Notes under the pieces: model-generated
Told to the model about the DNA's origin: nothing
Database searches by the model: none
The model's input: the letters and a program-made list of their open reading frames with translations, nothing else
Made by a program: the position numbers and the translations under genes
Assembly (NCBI GenBank): GCA_013396655.1
Contig: WBMV01004760.1
Coordinates: 2,301,767 to 2,365,766 of the forward strand
Direction of reading: 5' to 3'
Length of the DNA stretch: 64,000 nt
Source: Campylorhamphus procurvoides
Taxonomy: Eukaryota > Chordata > Aves > Passeriformes > Dendrocolaptidae
In this document: piece after piece, positions 27,401-42,400 of the stretch
How the letters are laid out: each line of letters opens with the position of its first letter
How positions within the stretch are numbered: the first letter of the stretch is position 1

Positions 27401-30400
27401 ACGTTGCTGAAAAGCTAGGAGACAGCAAAATAACAGTTGGCATCCAGAGGGAATGTCTGTCTTTGAATGTTTTCACAAGGAACTGAAGAAAATGGGGTCA
27501 GAGTCTTGGCTTATGGCTTTTCAGGGCTACTGAAAAAGCCAGTCTCCTGTTAAGCAGGGTGGTGAGGGGCCAGGGTAACCCAGATACAGAGAAGCCCTAG
27601 ATGGCAAGGCTTTTGTGCAGTGCCCTGGGGAGAGCATTGTAGATCCAGGAAAGGCTGTACAAAGCAGCTGCTTAGCCAAGGCAGGTTTTGCTCAGCCATA
27701 GCACACCCATTACTGACTGCATTTGGATTTCTTAGCCTGTATGCAATGCCAGGTGCAAGTTCTGCAGCGTTACACTCAAGGTCACACCTCTCCCAGAACC
27801 TGGATCAGCCATCTCCCACTAGCCCTGCCTGTGCCAGGTCTGGCCAGTGAGCACACAGCCACACCTGTGCCAAGCTGTCCCAGGGCTGAGCTGCTTTCCT
27901 GCAGCTTCTGTGGGGTTTTTACCCTGTGCATCCCATGTTTCTAGTTTCAGGGTCAGTCTGCAGAGACTCACTCAGGTTGTCGACACACTAGGCCAAGTAC
28001 ATGTTCTAGGAGAAGGGCTTCCTGGGCTGAGCAGTTTAGAAGCCTTAGAGCTGTTTTTGTGAACTGACTCTGCTGACTGGGGCATAGTCAGGACCCAATC
28101 TGAGTAATAAAACTAAGAGGACACTGCATGGAGAAGAAGTGCAGTAATAATAAGTGTGCAAGTTCCTTTCTAGTCCTAAGAAAACTGTGGGAGTGTTCCT
28201 ATCTTGGAAGTGTTTCAGACACAGTGTGCATTTTGAGACCTTCCAAATGTCTAAAAAAAAAAGCCCCAGAAAACTCACCAGGAGAAAAGGGCTTTACTAT
28301 GCTAAACAGGTTAATAGCTACCAGTTTGCCTTGCCTCAGGCCAGAAGGCAGCATGAACTCACACTTCTTGTCTACTAACTTCAGTTCAAGAATTCAGTGC
28401 TCATATAGCCTAAGAGACACTTAAAGTTCTGCAGGAGCCCTTGATAGACACATAGCCCCTGAAGTACCAAGATTGGTAATTGCTGCAAAGAGTCCCACTT
28501 TGACAGCGGGAGAAATGCCTTGTGCTCACTTGTCAGTGAAATCTTCTTCAGTAAGATTGTAAAGGAATTCCTCCATGACCTTGTAATCTTCCATGACTTC
28601 ATGAATCAGTTGCTGCACGGGGTGAGAGAAAGAGACAAAAAGTAGACACCTTTAGACCATGCTGATTCCAGCTCTCTGGTGTACACCTCATTTTCATGAG
28701 GTGCCTTTGAAGAGCGTTAGTCACACAAGCTTAATGTGATGCAGGCTGCTTCTGTGCTGTGGGAACAGTGGGAATGGATTTAAACCCCTTGTTCTGCGAA
28801 TGATCATGCCATCATCACCCTCTGCTCTATGTGAATGAAAAGAAGTGTGACTTAGTGGATAAAGTGCTGGACAGAAATTGAGTGTTTTGGGTTATCCTAC
28901 AGGCTCTCTCCTTGGCATAGACAAGTCAGCTTACAGCTTGATGCCTTTGTTCCGTATTTGGTCAGCTGGGAAAAGACCTGCACTTCAAATAACTTTGAAA
29001 TAACTCGGTACTAAAATGCACTATTAGAAGAAATAACATCAACAGCAATATAAACATTGGGTAACAAATATTTTCTTGAAAACAGCATTAATTTTTAGGA
29101 GACAGCTATTCAGCACACAGATGCAGAATGGATCATGAAGGCAAAAAAATGCATACATAAGTATTTTAGGCAAGATTTTTAACTGCTATTTTGTTTTGCA
29201 AAGATATTTAAATTCAGGATACGTGTATTTAAAAATACAAATCTTAGGAATTATAAAAATACAAAGCCAGGAATCTTGTGGCATTACATACAAAGACATC
29301 CAAGTAAAAAAACTGGAGTTCTGCTTCTGAGACACCACACATTGCATTGACAAATGTCCTACTCACTTTCCTTGGTGCCTGTGTCCAAAGGAGACAAGCC
29401 TTACCTCCTGCACAGCCAGCTGCTCGGGGACCCCCTTCATCCAGTCACGCAGCTCCGTCAGCTCCTCAATATTGCTCGGTTTCACATGCATTTTACTGCT
29501 GATGGTTTCATATACATTACAGATCTGCAGGAGGATACAGCAGAGAAAAGATCATCAAAAAGTCACTAATTGCTAATAAACAAACTGGAAAACCTGCCAT
29601 GACCCACCCAGTTCCCATTCTGAAGGTGGTCTAAGTGATGAGCACATAGCCTTGTTCTGCCTCTTTCTTTTTCACAGTCTTTCTCCATCCACCTCATTTG
29701 AGCCCAAATGGAATGAGACTGCCAAAAAAACAGGAAGAGGGACTGCAGGTATGTAGTGGAAATGATGACAATAACAGATTCAGACAACTGGCTGGCAGAT
29801 GCAATTGTCCATATTCTAGTTATCCTCAGAGCCAGCAGAAGGACCTTCCAGTTGTCTACTAGACAGACCTTTTCGATCCATTTTATAAGATGGCAGTCTT
29901 GAAGAATTTCATCCCGAGAGCTACAGTTTTCAGGCACGTAATATATTAAGTATATTTAATACTTGATTTGACTGAGTGTGCATATCTCCCCTCTAGTTTT
30001 AATTTTAAATATTCACTCCAATGCAATCTTTAAAATCTCCTCATTAATGTGACTGTTGCTGTCTTTGGGCGATTTCATAAAAACACAGTGACTTCAGAAG
30101 CAGAAGGACAAGACACAGACAGATAATCTACTGAACCAGAAAACTTACATTCTGCACCTGCAAATGGAGGTTTTTAGCCAGCATGTCCAATATGGAAGTG
30201 GCAAGCACTTTGTGTTTTTCAGACAGACTTTGCCTGATATATTGTATCCTGACATGGAAAGGACCAATGACAATAGAATTAGGGAGAAGGTTGTCCAGGC
30301 TCTCCTTTTCAGACAAGTAGGTGCTTACTATACTCATCACCTCCTGGGCAGACGGAAATTGCTCTTCATAGTCTCTGTAAATAAAAACACCAGCAAAAAA

Positions 30401-33400
30401 AAGTGGTAATGAAGATCTTAATGATATTTGAGGATCCAGGCTGCTTGTAGGATGTCCACACATGTTCACCCAAAGGATCAAGACATGAAATCAATAAGGG
30501 ATACATTTACTGGTACTAAAACATGCATCTATTTGAATTTTTACAACTTTCTGCAAGCATAGACTGAGAAAGTGCCAATGCCTTCTGAGGAACATCACTA
30601 GGGGCAAGGGAAAGGACAGACTCAAATCTACAATGAGTTTCGGAGCACAACTGATGTGGAGTGGAATAAGAGCACAAAATATTTTAGATGCAGGAAAGGA
30701 GTAAAAGAGATGAAAGAGGAAATAGGGAAAGAAGAGAGAGAGAGACAAAACAAAGCATTGGTGTAAAAAGGGCAAGATCAGGAAGCACCTCAGGGGAGGG
30801 CAGGCACTTCAGTGTGTTCTGGGAAGAGACAGAAATTTGTCAGATGGGATTTGTAAATTGATTAAACTGGAATAACAAAAGAGAAAAAGGTCTCATTCCT
30901 ACTGTTTGGAGAAAACATGAGACCTAAATAAAAGTCCCTTAAACTAACAGAGGCTAAAGGACAGCACAGGTGCAAAGAGTTTTGGCAGTGGAAACAATGA
31001 GGTTGAAACAAAAGAAAACATTACTTTCTACAGAATGCTATCAGCCTGAACAGGCACTGTATGAAGGAGGTCAGAGTCAAGTATGCTAACTGGATTCTCA
31101 AAGAGGATGATTCATTTTCAGGGCCATTAATATCTCCAATTACACTGACAAAGAGTACAGGAATGTGACTGCTGTCAGAGGCAGGAAGAAATTCTCACTG
31201 CCACCACCAGTCTCCTCTAAAAGCATAGACTATCATCCATGGCTGAAGGTTCCATATTCTCACACAACACACAACAGCTTCTGCAAAGGCTTGCCATTTG
31301 GCTCAGAGGTGCTTTGCCAGAAGCCACTTACTTTAGGAAGTACTGGATATCATTGTTATTTATCTCTATGAACTTCTCATATCTCTTGGCATAGGCTTGG
31401 AGAGGGATCTGTGTCTTTTGGATGGCAGCCCGCAGAGCCTCACGTAGCTCTTCCACTTCTGGTTCATGCAAGCCCACTGATTCCAGCAAGGGTGTGTCTG
31501 TGATATCCATGTTCTCCAACACATACTGGAAGAAGAAGGAGAGAGGTCTTTTAGGACTAGCAGAGCTAACTGTGCCTCCTCAGGAGAGGCAAGACAATCA
31601 CTGGTGGCACCTTTGGGAATTCATGCAGTCCATCCTTCTATACTGTATCAGGAATTGTTTTATCAGCTTTATGTTGCCCCTGCTTCCCAAAGAAGGAGGA
31701 CATAGGGAGACAGTAACAGGCAGGTGGATGCATATGCAGAATGGACTGCATCAAACTGACACCACTGGAAACAGTGCTTTTTCCTCTACTAGTCTGCTTT
31801 TCTCAACTGCCATGCAGTCAGGGAAACCAGGTTGCTCATGACATGTGCCCACAGAACCTGCAGCACCACAGCAGACAGCAACTAGGCAAATAGCTACAAG
31901 TTTGAGGAGATTGAAGAACACCTATCAGAATTGAACTGCATTAGCACAGTGCCGTGTCCAAATTAATATAACTGGATTCCCAACTACCTACTTCTGCACC
32001 TCCCTCCCTCAGTAAAAGCTCAGGAGTGTGTCTATGCTGAACTGCAATGCACTGAGACATGCACAGCTATAGCACTGTTGCTGCAGAAAAGTTCACCTGC
32101 TCCAGCTGTGGGATACTGTGAGTCACGACGATTCCTTTGTCGAACAGAGAAATGAGGGACATCTCAAAGGTCTCCACAGAAGGGATGAACAGAACACCAT
32201 TGCTGTCTATCACAAGCTCTGTTGTAAGGAGGGGATTTCTTTGAGGCCTGTGGTGGGAAGAGACAAGAGAGAACAGGGATGCTTTCCAAGACAATGGCAC
32301 CCAATTGTATTGCTCTGGTGCTGTTACTAAAGTGTCTGCTGGACAGGAAAGGAAAGCAGAGGAGAGGAGGACTGCCTCATGCAGATGAAGGTATGAAACA
32401 CACCAGTACACTCCTCAAGTGGAAGTGAGGACCTTATGGAAGTTCTATTGGTATTTCCCAACCTTGCACGTGACCAGCATGGCTCAGGATCACTGTCAAG
32501 ACTTCCACTGATTTAAAGGTAAAAGGCTTCATATGAGTGGCAGGGGTTTGTTTTAGTTTTTACTTCTGGTTTTCCATTTCCAAATCTTCCTTTTTCAGTA
32601 CCATGAAGGACAAAAATCCTTAAATCAATACCCAAAGGAATCAAATTCTAGGCACTGTGATAACATAAATTTGGTATTCTTTAAAGATCCCAAGGCAGAT
32701 CCTACTTCTGAGATTTTATCCAGGAATAGAAAACCTCCTGATATTCTTTTTCCTGGCATCCAGAAAAAAATCCAGCAGTAATAATTTGCTCCCCCAAGAA
32801 TGTTGGAGGTGGCTGATCTTTAGAACAGCACATCAAAGCAGCAGACCTTGGTCTGATGGGTTGTCCCATATCACTAACAGCAGCTTGAGGGCTGTACCAA
32901 CACAGCAGCCACCTCCATGATGTTCTTCTATACCCAAGCAAATGTGTCAGGTGGAGGACTGAGGCAAACAGCCCAGCCTAAAGCCCCCATAGAGAGCAAA
33001 GTTCACTTGCAGAACAATAGAAAGAAAGACAGTAGCACTACACATTTTTGTTCTTTCCACCCCTCTTTGTTTTTCCTTTCTTTCTTACATGTAGGGACTG
33101 TTGGCGAGGTCATCTCCCCATTCTATGTCCTTTGAGCAATTCAGGACACCCTGGCAAGCATCCAGCACAAGCTGGGTGAAGCTGATCAGTGAGCTGTGGA
33201 CCAGATACCGCAGAGAGTCCTGAAGCATGAACTTGATGCGCTCCATCAGCTTATACAGTTTGGATCTCTGGTAGGCATCCCAGTCACTCTGCTTCAGGTT
33301 GAACCCATCTTTGCCTGCATCTTTAAGGTTGTTCTTTATTGCAGTCGTTATGTTATCGATCCAGGTATCCTTGAGAAATGTCTGAACCTAGGGCAAAGAG

Positions 33401-36400
33401 AAAAACCAAGCTGAGTAACCCTCCAAGGGCTGATGGAAAAGCAGCATGGCAAGGTGAGCTGCTAGCTGGGGCTGCTGGACCCTTCTTTGCTATGAAAGGA
33501 AACTGTTGTCTCAGAGCTGTGGAAGCTAAACAGTAGCTCTCAAACCCATGCGCACACACGTGGCATCTGAACCTGGTCATACACCTCCTTCACTGACAAA
33601 AGACCCATAAAAAGAAAGCTTGATATGAAAAAAATGGGAGTGCTCTATTCTTTCTTTTTATACACAGTGTTTTCTTTTTGTTCTCTTTTCTATAGAGCAG
33701 TATCCCTGGAGCTGCCTGTGTCAGGGACCCTCACAAAAAGTTGTGTAGACAGTTTGATGAGCAAATAAAGGACAGAATGTTGTCTTCTCTTGACAAGTGA
33801 GGAGAAAGAGCGGAAGAAGCCAAGGGCAGCAGCAGCAGCCTGTAGTGTTTTAATTTATTAAAATACCACCAAGTGTCACTTCTGCTCCACAGGCAGCTGC
33901 TGTTTGTGTGTAATAAAAGAACCTTAGTCACCAGTGGATGACAACAGTGCCTAGCTGAAACAGCATGGGACTGGAAAGGACCAGCACATGTCTCTGCCAC
34001 TGATTTAGTGTGCAGCCCTGTGCAAGCTACTTGTGTTGCCATATCCAGGGTGCAATGTGTTGCCCTCAGTTAGAGGACACAAAGATCTTTTGGTGAGAGT
34101 TACCACAGGGTTGCAGAGTTTTGTCCTATTCTGTCTGCTGGCATTGCAAACAGTGTAATTTAATTAAGTACATAAAGAACATAGAGCGTAGAAAAGCACT
34201 ACCCCCATGAGTGCTTCATGAGGAATCAGTCTTGTGCCTTGCAGCTGAATGAATGAGGAAATAAAGAAAAAGAAATAAAAAGAAACGAAACTTTTGAGTG
34301 CAAACCAGGACTGTTATCTGCACAGAAACCAGGTGGAAGAGAGAGGGGCTGCAGCCCTATATGGCCACTTGTTCAACACATGACTAAGACCATGGCTAGG
34401 ATTGGCTGATCTAACCAGGGGCTATGGCTCTTTCAGCCCATTCTCTCCACATCCCAATAAATTTGACAGGTACATGCAAATTTCTCCCTGCCCCAACCAC
34501 AATGTCTCCTTTGACAGCTCATCAGTTTCCAGGGAGCAGGTCTGCAGCTGCTGCATCTGACTAATACACACTGACAGCACTGCTGGCTGCTCCATGTGTT
34601 CGACCTCACACTCCCTCTGCTCACCTCAGTGAAGGTCTGGGTCTGGATCTCTTCAAACTCCTCCAAAGAGACAAGTTCTGTTAGGGTGGAGTTAAAGAGA
34701 GACATGGCAGCTGCCTTGTTGCACTCATCCTGCACCTGTGCAAGGAGAAAGATGACTTCTGGCCTGCTCAGGAGTGAGATGGAGCCAAAACGTGCTTGTC
34801 GTTTACCAAAAGGATAGTCTGGGATCCAGACGAGCCCTAGCACAGAAAAAAGAATGTTATTGCCTGCAACAGCCATTGCAGCTCCCGTTTGTAGAGTACA
34901 GCTCCCTTTGGGACAGCACCTGTGAAAAGGACCCTGCACTGGTGCACAGGCCTTATCATGTGGCAGCTTCAGCAGACAGCTGGATCGAGGAGAGTCTCTG
35001 CTCTGCAGAACTTTCTGCAGCCTCCAATTAGGGGTTGAGGGGCTTTCTTAGCGCCTTTACCTTCCCAAGGCTTTGTCTCATGAAGTTTACATGAGAAAGA
35101 ACATTGGAACTGAAGAATCTTCCCATTGAGGCTCCAAGGCACAGCTGAGTCACCTCATCTATGAGAGGCCACTTGTGAACCACCTCAAGGCCCTCCAGCC
35201 TTTGAAGTGCACAAAATATGCCCCACCCCTCCATGTTTTACTGTGGCCATTTGCCTCCAGTTTGGGATTCTAAAAGAGCCTGAGCCCTCTTTCACAGCTA
35301 AGGTATGCCCCAGCTGAGCACAGCAAATGCAAGGCAGTCAGCTCCAGCACAGTGCAGAGCAGCAGGCAGTTGATCTAATCACACTGCCAAGCGTTTGGTA
35401 CCATTAAGGGTACACTTGCAGAGTTACTGCAGCTTAACTGATGGGTGGTAAAGTATTATACTGAGGTAATAAGAACATGCAAATATACCCTAAAAAAGAG
35501 GAGATACACTCAAAGTCTCAGAATCCCCTGCTCCTGCCCTTTATCAGTCCTAATCATTACCATGAACCTGAGAGTTTCTACAGCAAACTATGAATGCTAT
35601 TAAAGACAGGAGGTCCCATAATCACACTGAATTCAAACTGCTTCACTATGTTCCCTACCTTTCTCTGGTATTTCCTCCTCCTCTTTGTCTGGAAGGGTGA
35701 CATAAGAAAACATCTCAGGTTTGGAAGTGACGACTTTGTCAAAGCTGATCCTGTTCATGGTGTGTTTATACTCTAATCTCACTTCTTCCTCCAGGTTGCA
35801 CATACGGTCTGACACGCTGTTACAAGACACAGAAACACTGATAACCCACAGTGTTTGAGCAGAAGTGTCTGTAGCTTTACTGCAAACTCCACCCTTCATT
35901 ACGTCCCTCCTGAATTTGCTAATCCAGAAGCTCGCCTACTACTGAACACATCAGGAGAACTGTGCAGATAATCAAGGAGCCAGAAAAGCTAATCAACCGG
36001 GCTTTTAATGACAGAGGCAAGTGGGGATTGAGGACTAGGACTGCAGCCTTCTCAAGTGTCTTTTCATATCAAAGCAAAATCTCCATTGGAGAGAAGCATT
36101 GCAGAGGGAAGGAGAAATAATCAAGAACTGAGGAAATAGCTGGCAGTTCTGGAAAAGTCGGGCTATCCAAGCTGGCCTTTCATTTGCCTCCTGCTGAACA
36201 CCTCTTGACATTAGTTTCCTCAGCCAGAACACGTGCCTAAGTGCTGAAATCCTGCTCTATTTGCCTTGGGAAATCACCACCCTTCACCTCAAGCAGGCAG
36301 AGTACTTTCTTTATTCCTGTAAGCAGAGACTAATTACTCTCCTATTCTCTAGATCAGGCTGGCAGACCATGCAGCCCTTCATACCTTCCTGTCTCTGAGC

Positions 36401-39400
36401 AGGGCAATCAGTCACGGCTGATTCCCACCAACACCACCAATGGCTTATGATTCATCAGTCCAGGGACATTAAAACGCCTTCCTATTATGAACTGCATCTC
36501 AAAGAGATACTCAATTATATCCAGGTGGAGATCTCCTGTTATGTTTGCTTCCCCCATAGAGATCTTATTTTGATTCATATAAGCAATAGGTTAATAGGTA
36601 GAAGAGTCACCAGCAGACAACAGCCAGATCTCTGGAGACAACTGGTGGTCTGCAGATCAATACAGTAGTGACTGATCTGTACCTCAAAGGCACAGAGACA
36701 GCAAGGTCAGCCATGCCATTTTTGTTAACCTTCCTGCTGTTGAAGGCCACTTAACAGCTTGGTGGATCTGCATCCGAAATCTACTTCAGCTGGGGGCACT
36801 GACAGACCACCCACCCTGTACATGTGTCCCTGGGGCTCTTGTCCTACCTACTTCTGATGATACTCTGGACAAGAGAGTGGTGTGCATGTGCACAGGCTGG
36901 GAGGCAGATGAGATCCACACTCTCCGAGTTGGATGCTCAAGATCAGCCACCATCGAGACTTGTTTTGTAGGTCTATGAAATCCTACAATGTTTATGGACT
37001 GAAGGCTGAGACACCAGACATGGACATGATGCTTTACCTCTTCTCATCCTTCAGTCTGGGAGTTCTCATAGCCAACAGCTTCATCCTCTGCAGGCTGTCC
37101 TCGCTGATGCTGTCCAGTCCCTCTGTGGGCATGCAGTCCACATACAAGTGATACATGAGCAGCCCCTGTGTCTTCTTGCGCAAGTCGTTGGCAGCAGCCA
37201 CGCGCTCCGCAAACACCTGGGGATCCTCGGCCAGAAACATCAGGCAAACTCGTGGCACCCAGTACTGACATGGCAACAGAGGAGCTCTTCCTGAGAAATG
37301 AAGGTAAAGCTTACAAGAGTCTGCAGGGAAGACAAAACTCAGAATGGCCTGCAGTGCTGACAGCAGGTTTTTGATAGACAGTATAATTGGGCTGGCTTAC
37401 TGAAGGTCAGAATGAGGGACCAAAGCTGAGGACAGCAAGAGATAAGGAGCAGGGAGTTAGCAGTATCTGTAAACCTTCCAGAGAGGGGGTACTTCATCTT
37501 AATCTGTCTACATTCCCCTTCAAAATGGCATTGGGCCAGAAAGACCAACATTTTACTTCCCTTGAAGGGAAGAAAGATGGGAGACTGATTAAAAAGAAAG
37601 GTATCTCCAAAGGGAAAACCTCAAATAGGGTGTCACATTAAGGTGTGGAGTTCTCTTCCCTGGAGGTTTTTGAGACAGGTTAAACAGACACATGGCAAGA
37701 GTGATAACATGGAAAGGAATTAAATGACTTCTTGATGTCCTTCCCATCTGCACCTAGGACAAGCATGGGTAAAAAAATGGCTCTCAGACTATATGCCAGG
37801 TCCCAAAAGGCCTTATCTGAAACACACCTTCTGCAGTTATTCCTCCATTGAGGATGGGTCTCCCTTCTTCATCCCGCACCAAACCCTTCTTATCCGTTTT
37901 ATGGACCAAGTAGAGATCAGTCTCCTTGTCATAATCCAGAACACCAACATCAATCCACTCATAGGTCAACTCCTGGCTTTTGGGGTCCTCTGAGAGAAAC
38001 AAGGATTAAAACAGGGTTGGTCCATCCTCCTGGAGTCTACAGCAAATGGACTTCACTGATGGTGATGCCACAGTCAAACTCATTTGCTAGTTTGACTCTC
38101 AGTCAGTCTCACATAATTTCTACTATGATCAATTAAATAATTAATTTAGGACTTACAGATTAGAATTTGCAACTTTTGCACATACCAGAGCCCTCCATTT
38201 TCCTTCTTTTAGCTCTGTGGGTGCCCTGTGGACAATCCACAGTTCTTCCCCGTTCCTTCATCCCATGATCCAGGACCCCTCATTACCTACGTGGGCACTG
38301 TGGGGATTCCATTCTCCTTTCCCATATGTGACTCTAGCCCTGTGTCACCCTCCACACAAGTCCTCATTCTTGTAACTGGGAGTGGGCACAAAGTCTATTA
38401 TTTCTCTGGGTCATTCCCAGGGCATGTAATTCTTAAATGTTCAGATCCTCTCAAATTCTGGGAGGTGCTAACTAGACAGATATGCATCTATATCAATATC
38501 AACATGGATGCAGGTCAGGAGAGCATTATGCTGAAGTTGAGAACAGGTCTGAACCACAGGAATTTGCAATAGTGCTGACTCTCTACAGCTGCCAGAGGTC
38601 TCACCCTCCCCAGGGCCCAGAGGGTCTGACTACCTGTGCGCAGAACAGTCCATTCAACCTGGGGAGTGATCAGGTGTAGCATTTCCCAAGACATCTGCAA
38701 GCAGAACTCAGCCATCACATGCTGGCTGCCCAAGGATAAACACAGTTTATGTTTTATTTTTCAGGTTTGTAGACAGTCAAGCCTCTGGAGGTTGCTCCAG
38801 AGCTGCAGGCAGCATGCCTGCCAGTTCTTATGCTTTAAAGCTACTGCAGTGGTGTTGCTAAGAGCTGCAACCATAACTGGACACCAATACAACTGTACCT
38901 AGTGATGCCTTCTTACTGAGTGATGGGAAAACAATGTTCACATCACTTAATTTGGAACAGATTTACTACTTGTAGGTTGTCTGCTGTCTGAACTTGTCTT
39001 CTGAACCTGCACTTGCAGTGAAATCCAGGCAGAACATATTGTGCAAGCTAATTAATTCCATGAAGACAGCTACATATCAGTAGAAATATTGTAACTGTAC
39101 TGACTTCCAGGCACAAAACCAGACAGGCAAAAAGCAGAGGCTATGTCTAAAAAAGTAGAAAACAGTTCAGGGCAGAACTGACAGTTGGTGAGATCCCTGG
39201 TCTCCTACTCTGACTGCCTGAGCCTGGCCAAAATGAGATATGGCTTTTCTGCTATTCAGAGCTACAATGACCAAAATCTACAAGCTCCCTTCTGCTGAAT
39301 GGGCCAGTAACTGTTAGCGTTGTCTTGCTCGAGCAGTAACTCATTCAAGCTTTACCATGTCCAAGTACATCATCTGTAGGTAAAAGTGCTTTCCCAGGCA

Positions 39401-42400
39401 CTGGCTTTCTATCAGAAGATCCTGGCTCCAGTCCTAGGGAGATCCACTCTTCTGGAGTTCGACAGTCATACTCATCATTGTCAAATACCTAAAAAGCCAG
39501 GACATGATGAAATTAAAATTTGCTTCAGAAAGAAGAAAATACTCAATACAAAACTTCATGAGAGGAAAATTAACATTTGGTTCCTAAATGGGCTACAAAA
39601 ATGGAAACCAGTCCAGGTTTAAAAGCTGTGCTGATCTTTGGTCAACACTTTTCTCCCAAACAGCAGTATCTGCACCTCCAGCCCCTTCCTAGGGAGAACA
39701 GACCACCACCTGGAGAGGTTTCATGCAGTAATACTGCTGACTACTGCCTTCAGAAGGAAACATGATACACCTTTCCTTTGGACACACAACAGTGAGGAGC
39801 ATTCTCAATGACTATTAGTTCTGATGAAAGTTGTGGGCACCCTGCAGATGATGCTCAGCATCTTGCAGAGACCTTTCAGAGCCCAAACTGACTCTAAAGC
39901 ATTTGCTTGTTTTATTGCTTGTTGTGCCAGTTCTGGCTAAGTGTTCTACAATTCTCAGAAACCTCCTGTGGTACAAGAAATGAGAAAGATCACAAGTTCC
40001 AAACGTGCTCTCTTACCTTTAATGGGAGGTAGATGGGAAAGACAGAATCTTTCGTCTCCTCAATAGCTGGAATATTGTCAGGGTCATAGTGCCTTGGCAT
40101 CAGCTGATTGGAGTCTATCCCCTTGCTGGATAAGAGCTCAGTAATATCAAGGGTGAGATACAGCCTCCTCCTCCTGTTTTAAATTGGAAGAGGAAATAAC
40201 CACTTAATGTGCCTATAAGCATTTCCATGCCTACAACTCCACTTTTGATTCTGCACACCTATCAATAGAAAGATTTTTGACCACATATTGCATACATGTG
40301 TATTTCTTCATTTATAGCATAAAACAGTTCAGTTGGAAGGGACCTACAATGATAATTTACTCCAATTTGTAGATTATATACATGTACTACTGTACTAATA
40401 CATTATGCATATTATAGAGCATACACAAAAACAGCAATTAAAAAAGAATGAGAAAAAGAGGATTACTTACCTCTCTACTTCAACCTTCCTAGGGCTTTGC
40501 CCTGGAAGTCTGTGGAAAGGAACCTGCACTTTGGGTTTAAATGATTGTACTGGGAAATCTGACTCAGTGAAGATCTCCGTGCTTGGTCCAACCACTTCCT
40601 TATCCAGGACACTTTTGAAGTCCTCAGGCATTTTGAATTGTGTGACTAAGACATAAAGAAAAATGCATGTCTGAAACCACCAAACACCACTCTGCTTTAC
40701 ATTCACACTCAAAGGAGGACTCTACTGTCTACTGGGTTGTCTAGAGAAGTCACTTCACTAGATTTGTGAGAAATCAAGCAGACATCAAATTAGAAACAGA
40801 AAGAAAGACCTTTTTTTCCTGCTACAATATGTCATTATGGTTTTCCAGTATGAAAATGATGGCATAGAAGAAGCCTCCACTGAGAATTACTGTTATGCAG
40901 CTTTTTAGGAGGCAGAGCACTGACCTGGATCTAAAGAGCTCTGTTTTGTTCCCAGCTTTGCTACAGACCCTCTACATGATAGTGGGCAAGTTACCATTGC
41001 TAGTGCACAGCTTCCCTCACACTCAGAAAGGGGTGGGATTCCCCTGCCTCCCTGAGGGGGCCCTGAGATCAAGTCAGTTGTAGCTGGGAGGAACTTGGTT
41101 AAGATGCTGATAAAGTGCTTATGAATATTGCAGGGCAGAAGAAGCTGCTCAGGTCATCTTTGCCTGCTGAAGTTCCTATTCGCACCTTGGGACAAATCTC
41201 TCTCTCCTCAGCTTCTGCATAGGCAAACCTCCCACTCACATCAGCGGTTGTGTGAGAAAAAAATTGAGTCAAACAGCTAACAATCTCACCATTTGGCCAA
41301 ATGTTTTCAATGGAAATTTGGACTAAGCAAAAAGTATACGTTTCCAAGAACTGGCAGAAATTAAACCATGTCATTTACACCATAAATAAACCAAACTGTT
41401 TATATTGCTAAACAAGTCGCAAATAATAGAACAGCAGCAAACTGGGGATTTGAAGCTTAACCTAAATTAAGTAATTGCATGCAAGCTTTAAAAAGCACTA
41501 TTCCCTAGACAGAGCTAAGCATTGAACTAAAAATAGATTTTAGTGGAGTGAGAGCTTTTCCTTTGATGAACTTTCACACTTTCAAGGAGAAACTTAAGGT
41601 TCTTGCTTGTAATTGGGTATTTTGAACTTCGAGCTTTGAATTCAATCGTTCACTCTTCTCCATGTGTTTCTTGAGTCATGGATGTGACCCTTGATTTCAA
41701 GGCAACTGTGCAGACCAGCCAATAATGCTGAAGCCAGACATGTTTCAGCATGGTCAGGTACAGGAAGGGTCCTCTAAGAGGTCATTCCCTTGTCCTTCTT
41801 AAATGGCCCCTGACTTAACCTTTGTAGCTGCACATTGTTTGCTTAGAGACTAAAGGAAATGGGCACTGAACTGCCTCCTCTGTCTCTACTCCCCTCCCTT
41901 AGGAAGGGCAGCTAGCCTAGCTGAATGTGATCTTAAACACTTGCATGGTCCATGCCAATATGAACACTTACTATAACCTCAATAAAATGCAGCTCTTTAG
42001 CCTCACGCACATCTCTTGCTCGGGGTCTTCACAGAATAACCCTGATTTATATTTGTTGTCAGGGAGCACAGCTGTTCCAATTTTGTCACTTCATTGTTGC
42101 CAAATCCACAGCACCATCCATTATGGCACTTTGTGCATTATCAACTATTTATGTCAATACTTAGTGTTTCATTTGCATTTACATTTCCAGCCTGATAGCT
42201 CCTTCCCCCTTGAAGAAGCAGCAGATCATAAATAGAGTTCTGTCTCCACTTGTTAAGGATGAGTCTAGCTTGTCAAGATTCACTTGAGGAAGCAGTCATT
42301 TGTCCTCACTCATGAAAATAAATGTCACTTCAAAGCACAGGAAGGTGGTATATACAGTTCCCATCTTTCTTCAAGACTAAAATCCTCTCACACACACACT

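Noticed and set aside
27513..27541. Small imperfect hairpin TGGCTTTTCAG / CTGAAAAAGCCA in intron 15
   Set aside because: Only 11 paired bases with a one-base bulge; expected by chance in a window this size.
35028..35234. Possible additional DNAH1 exon between exons 8 and 9
   Set aside because: Exons 8 and 9 join in phase and match human DNAH1 without a gap, so an insert here is not needed and its sequence has no match.
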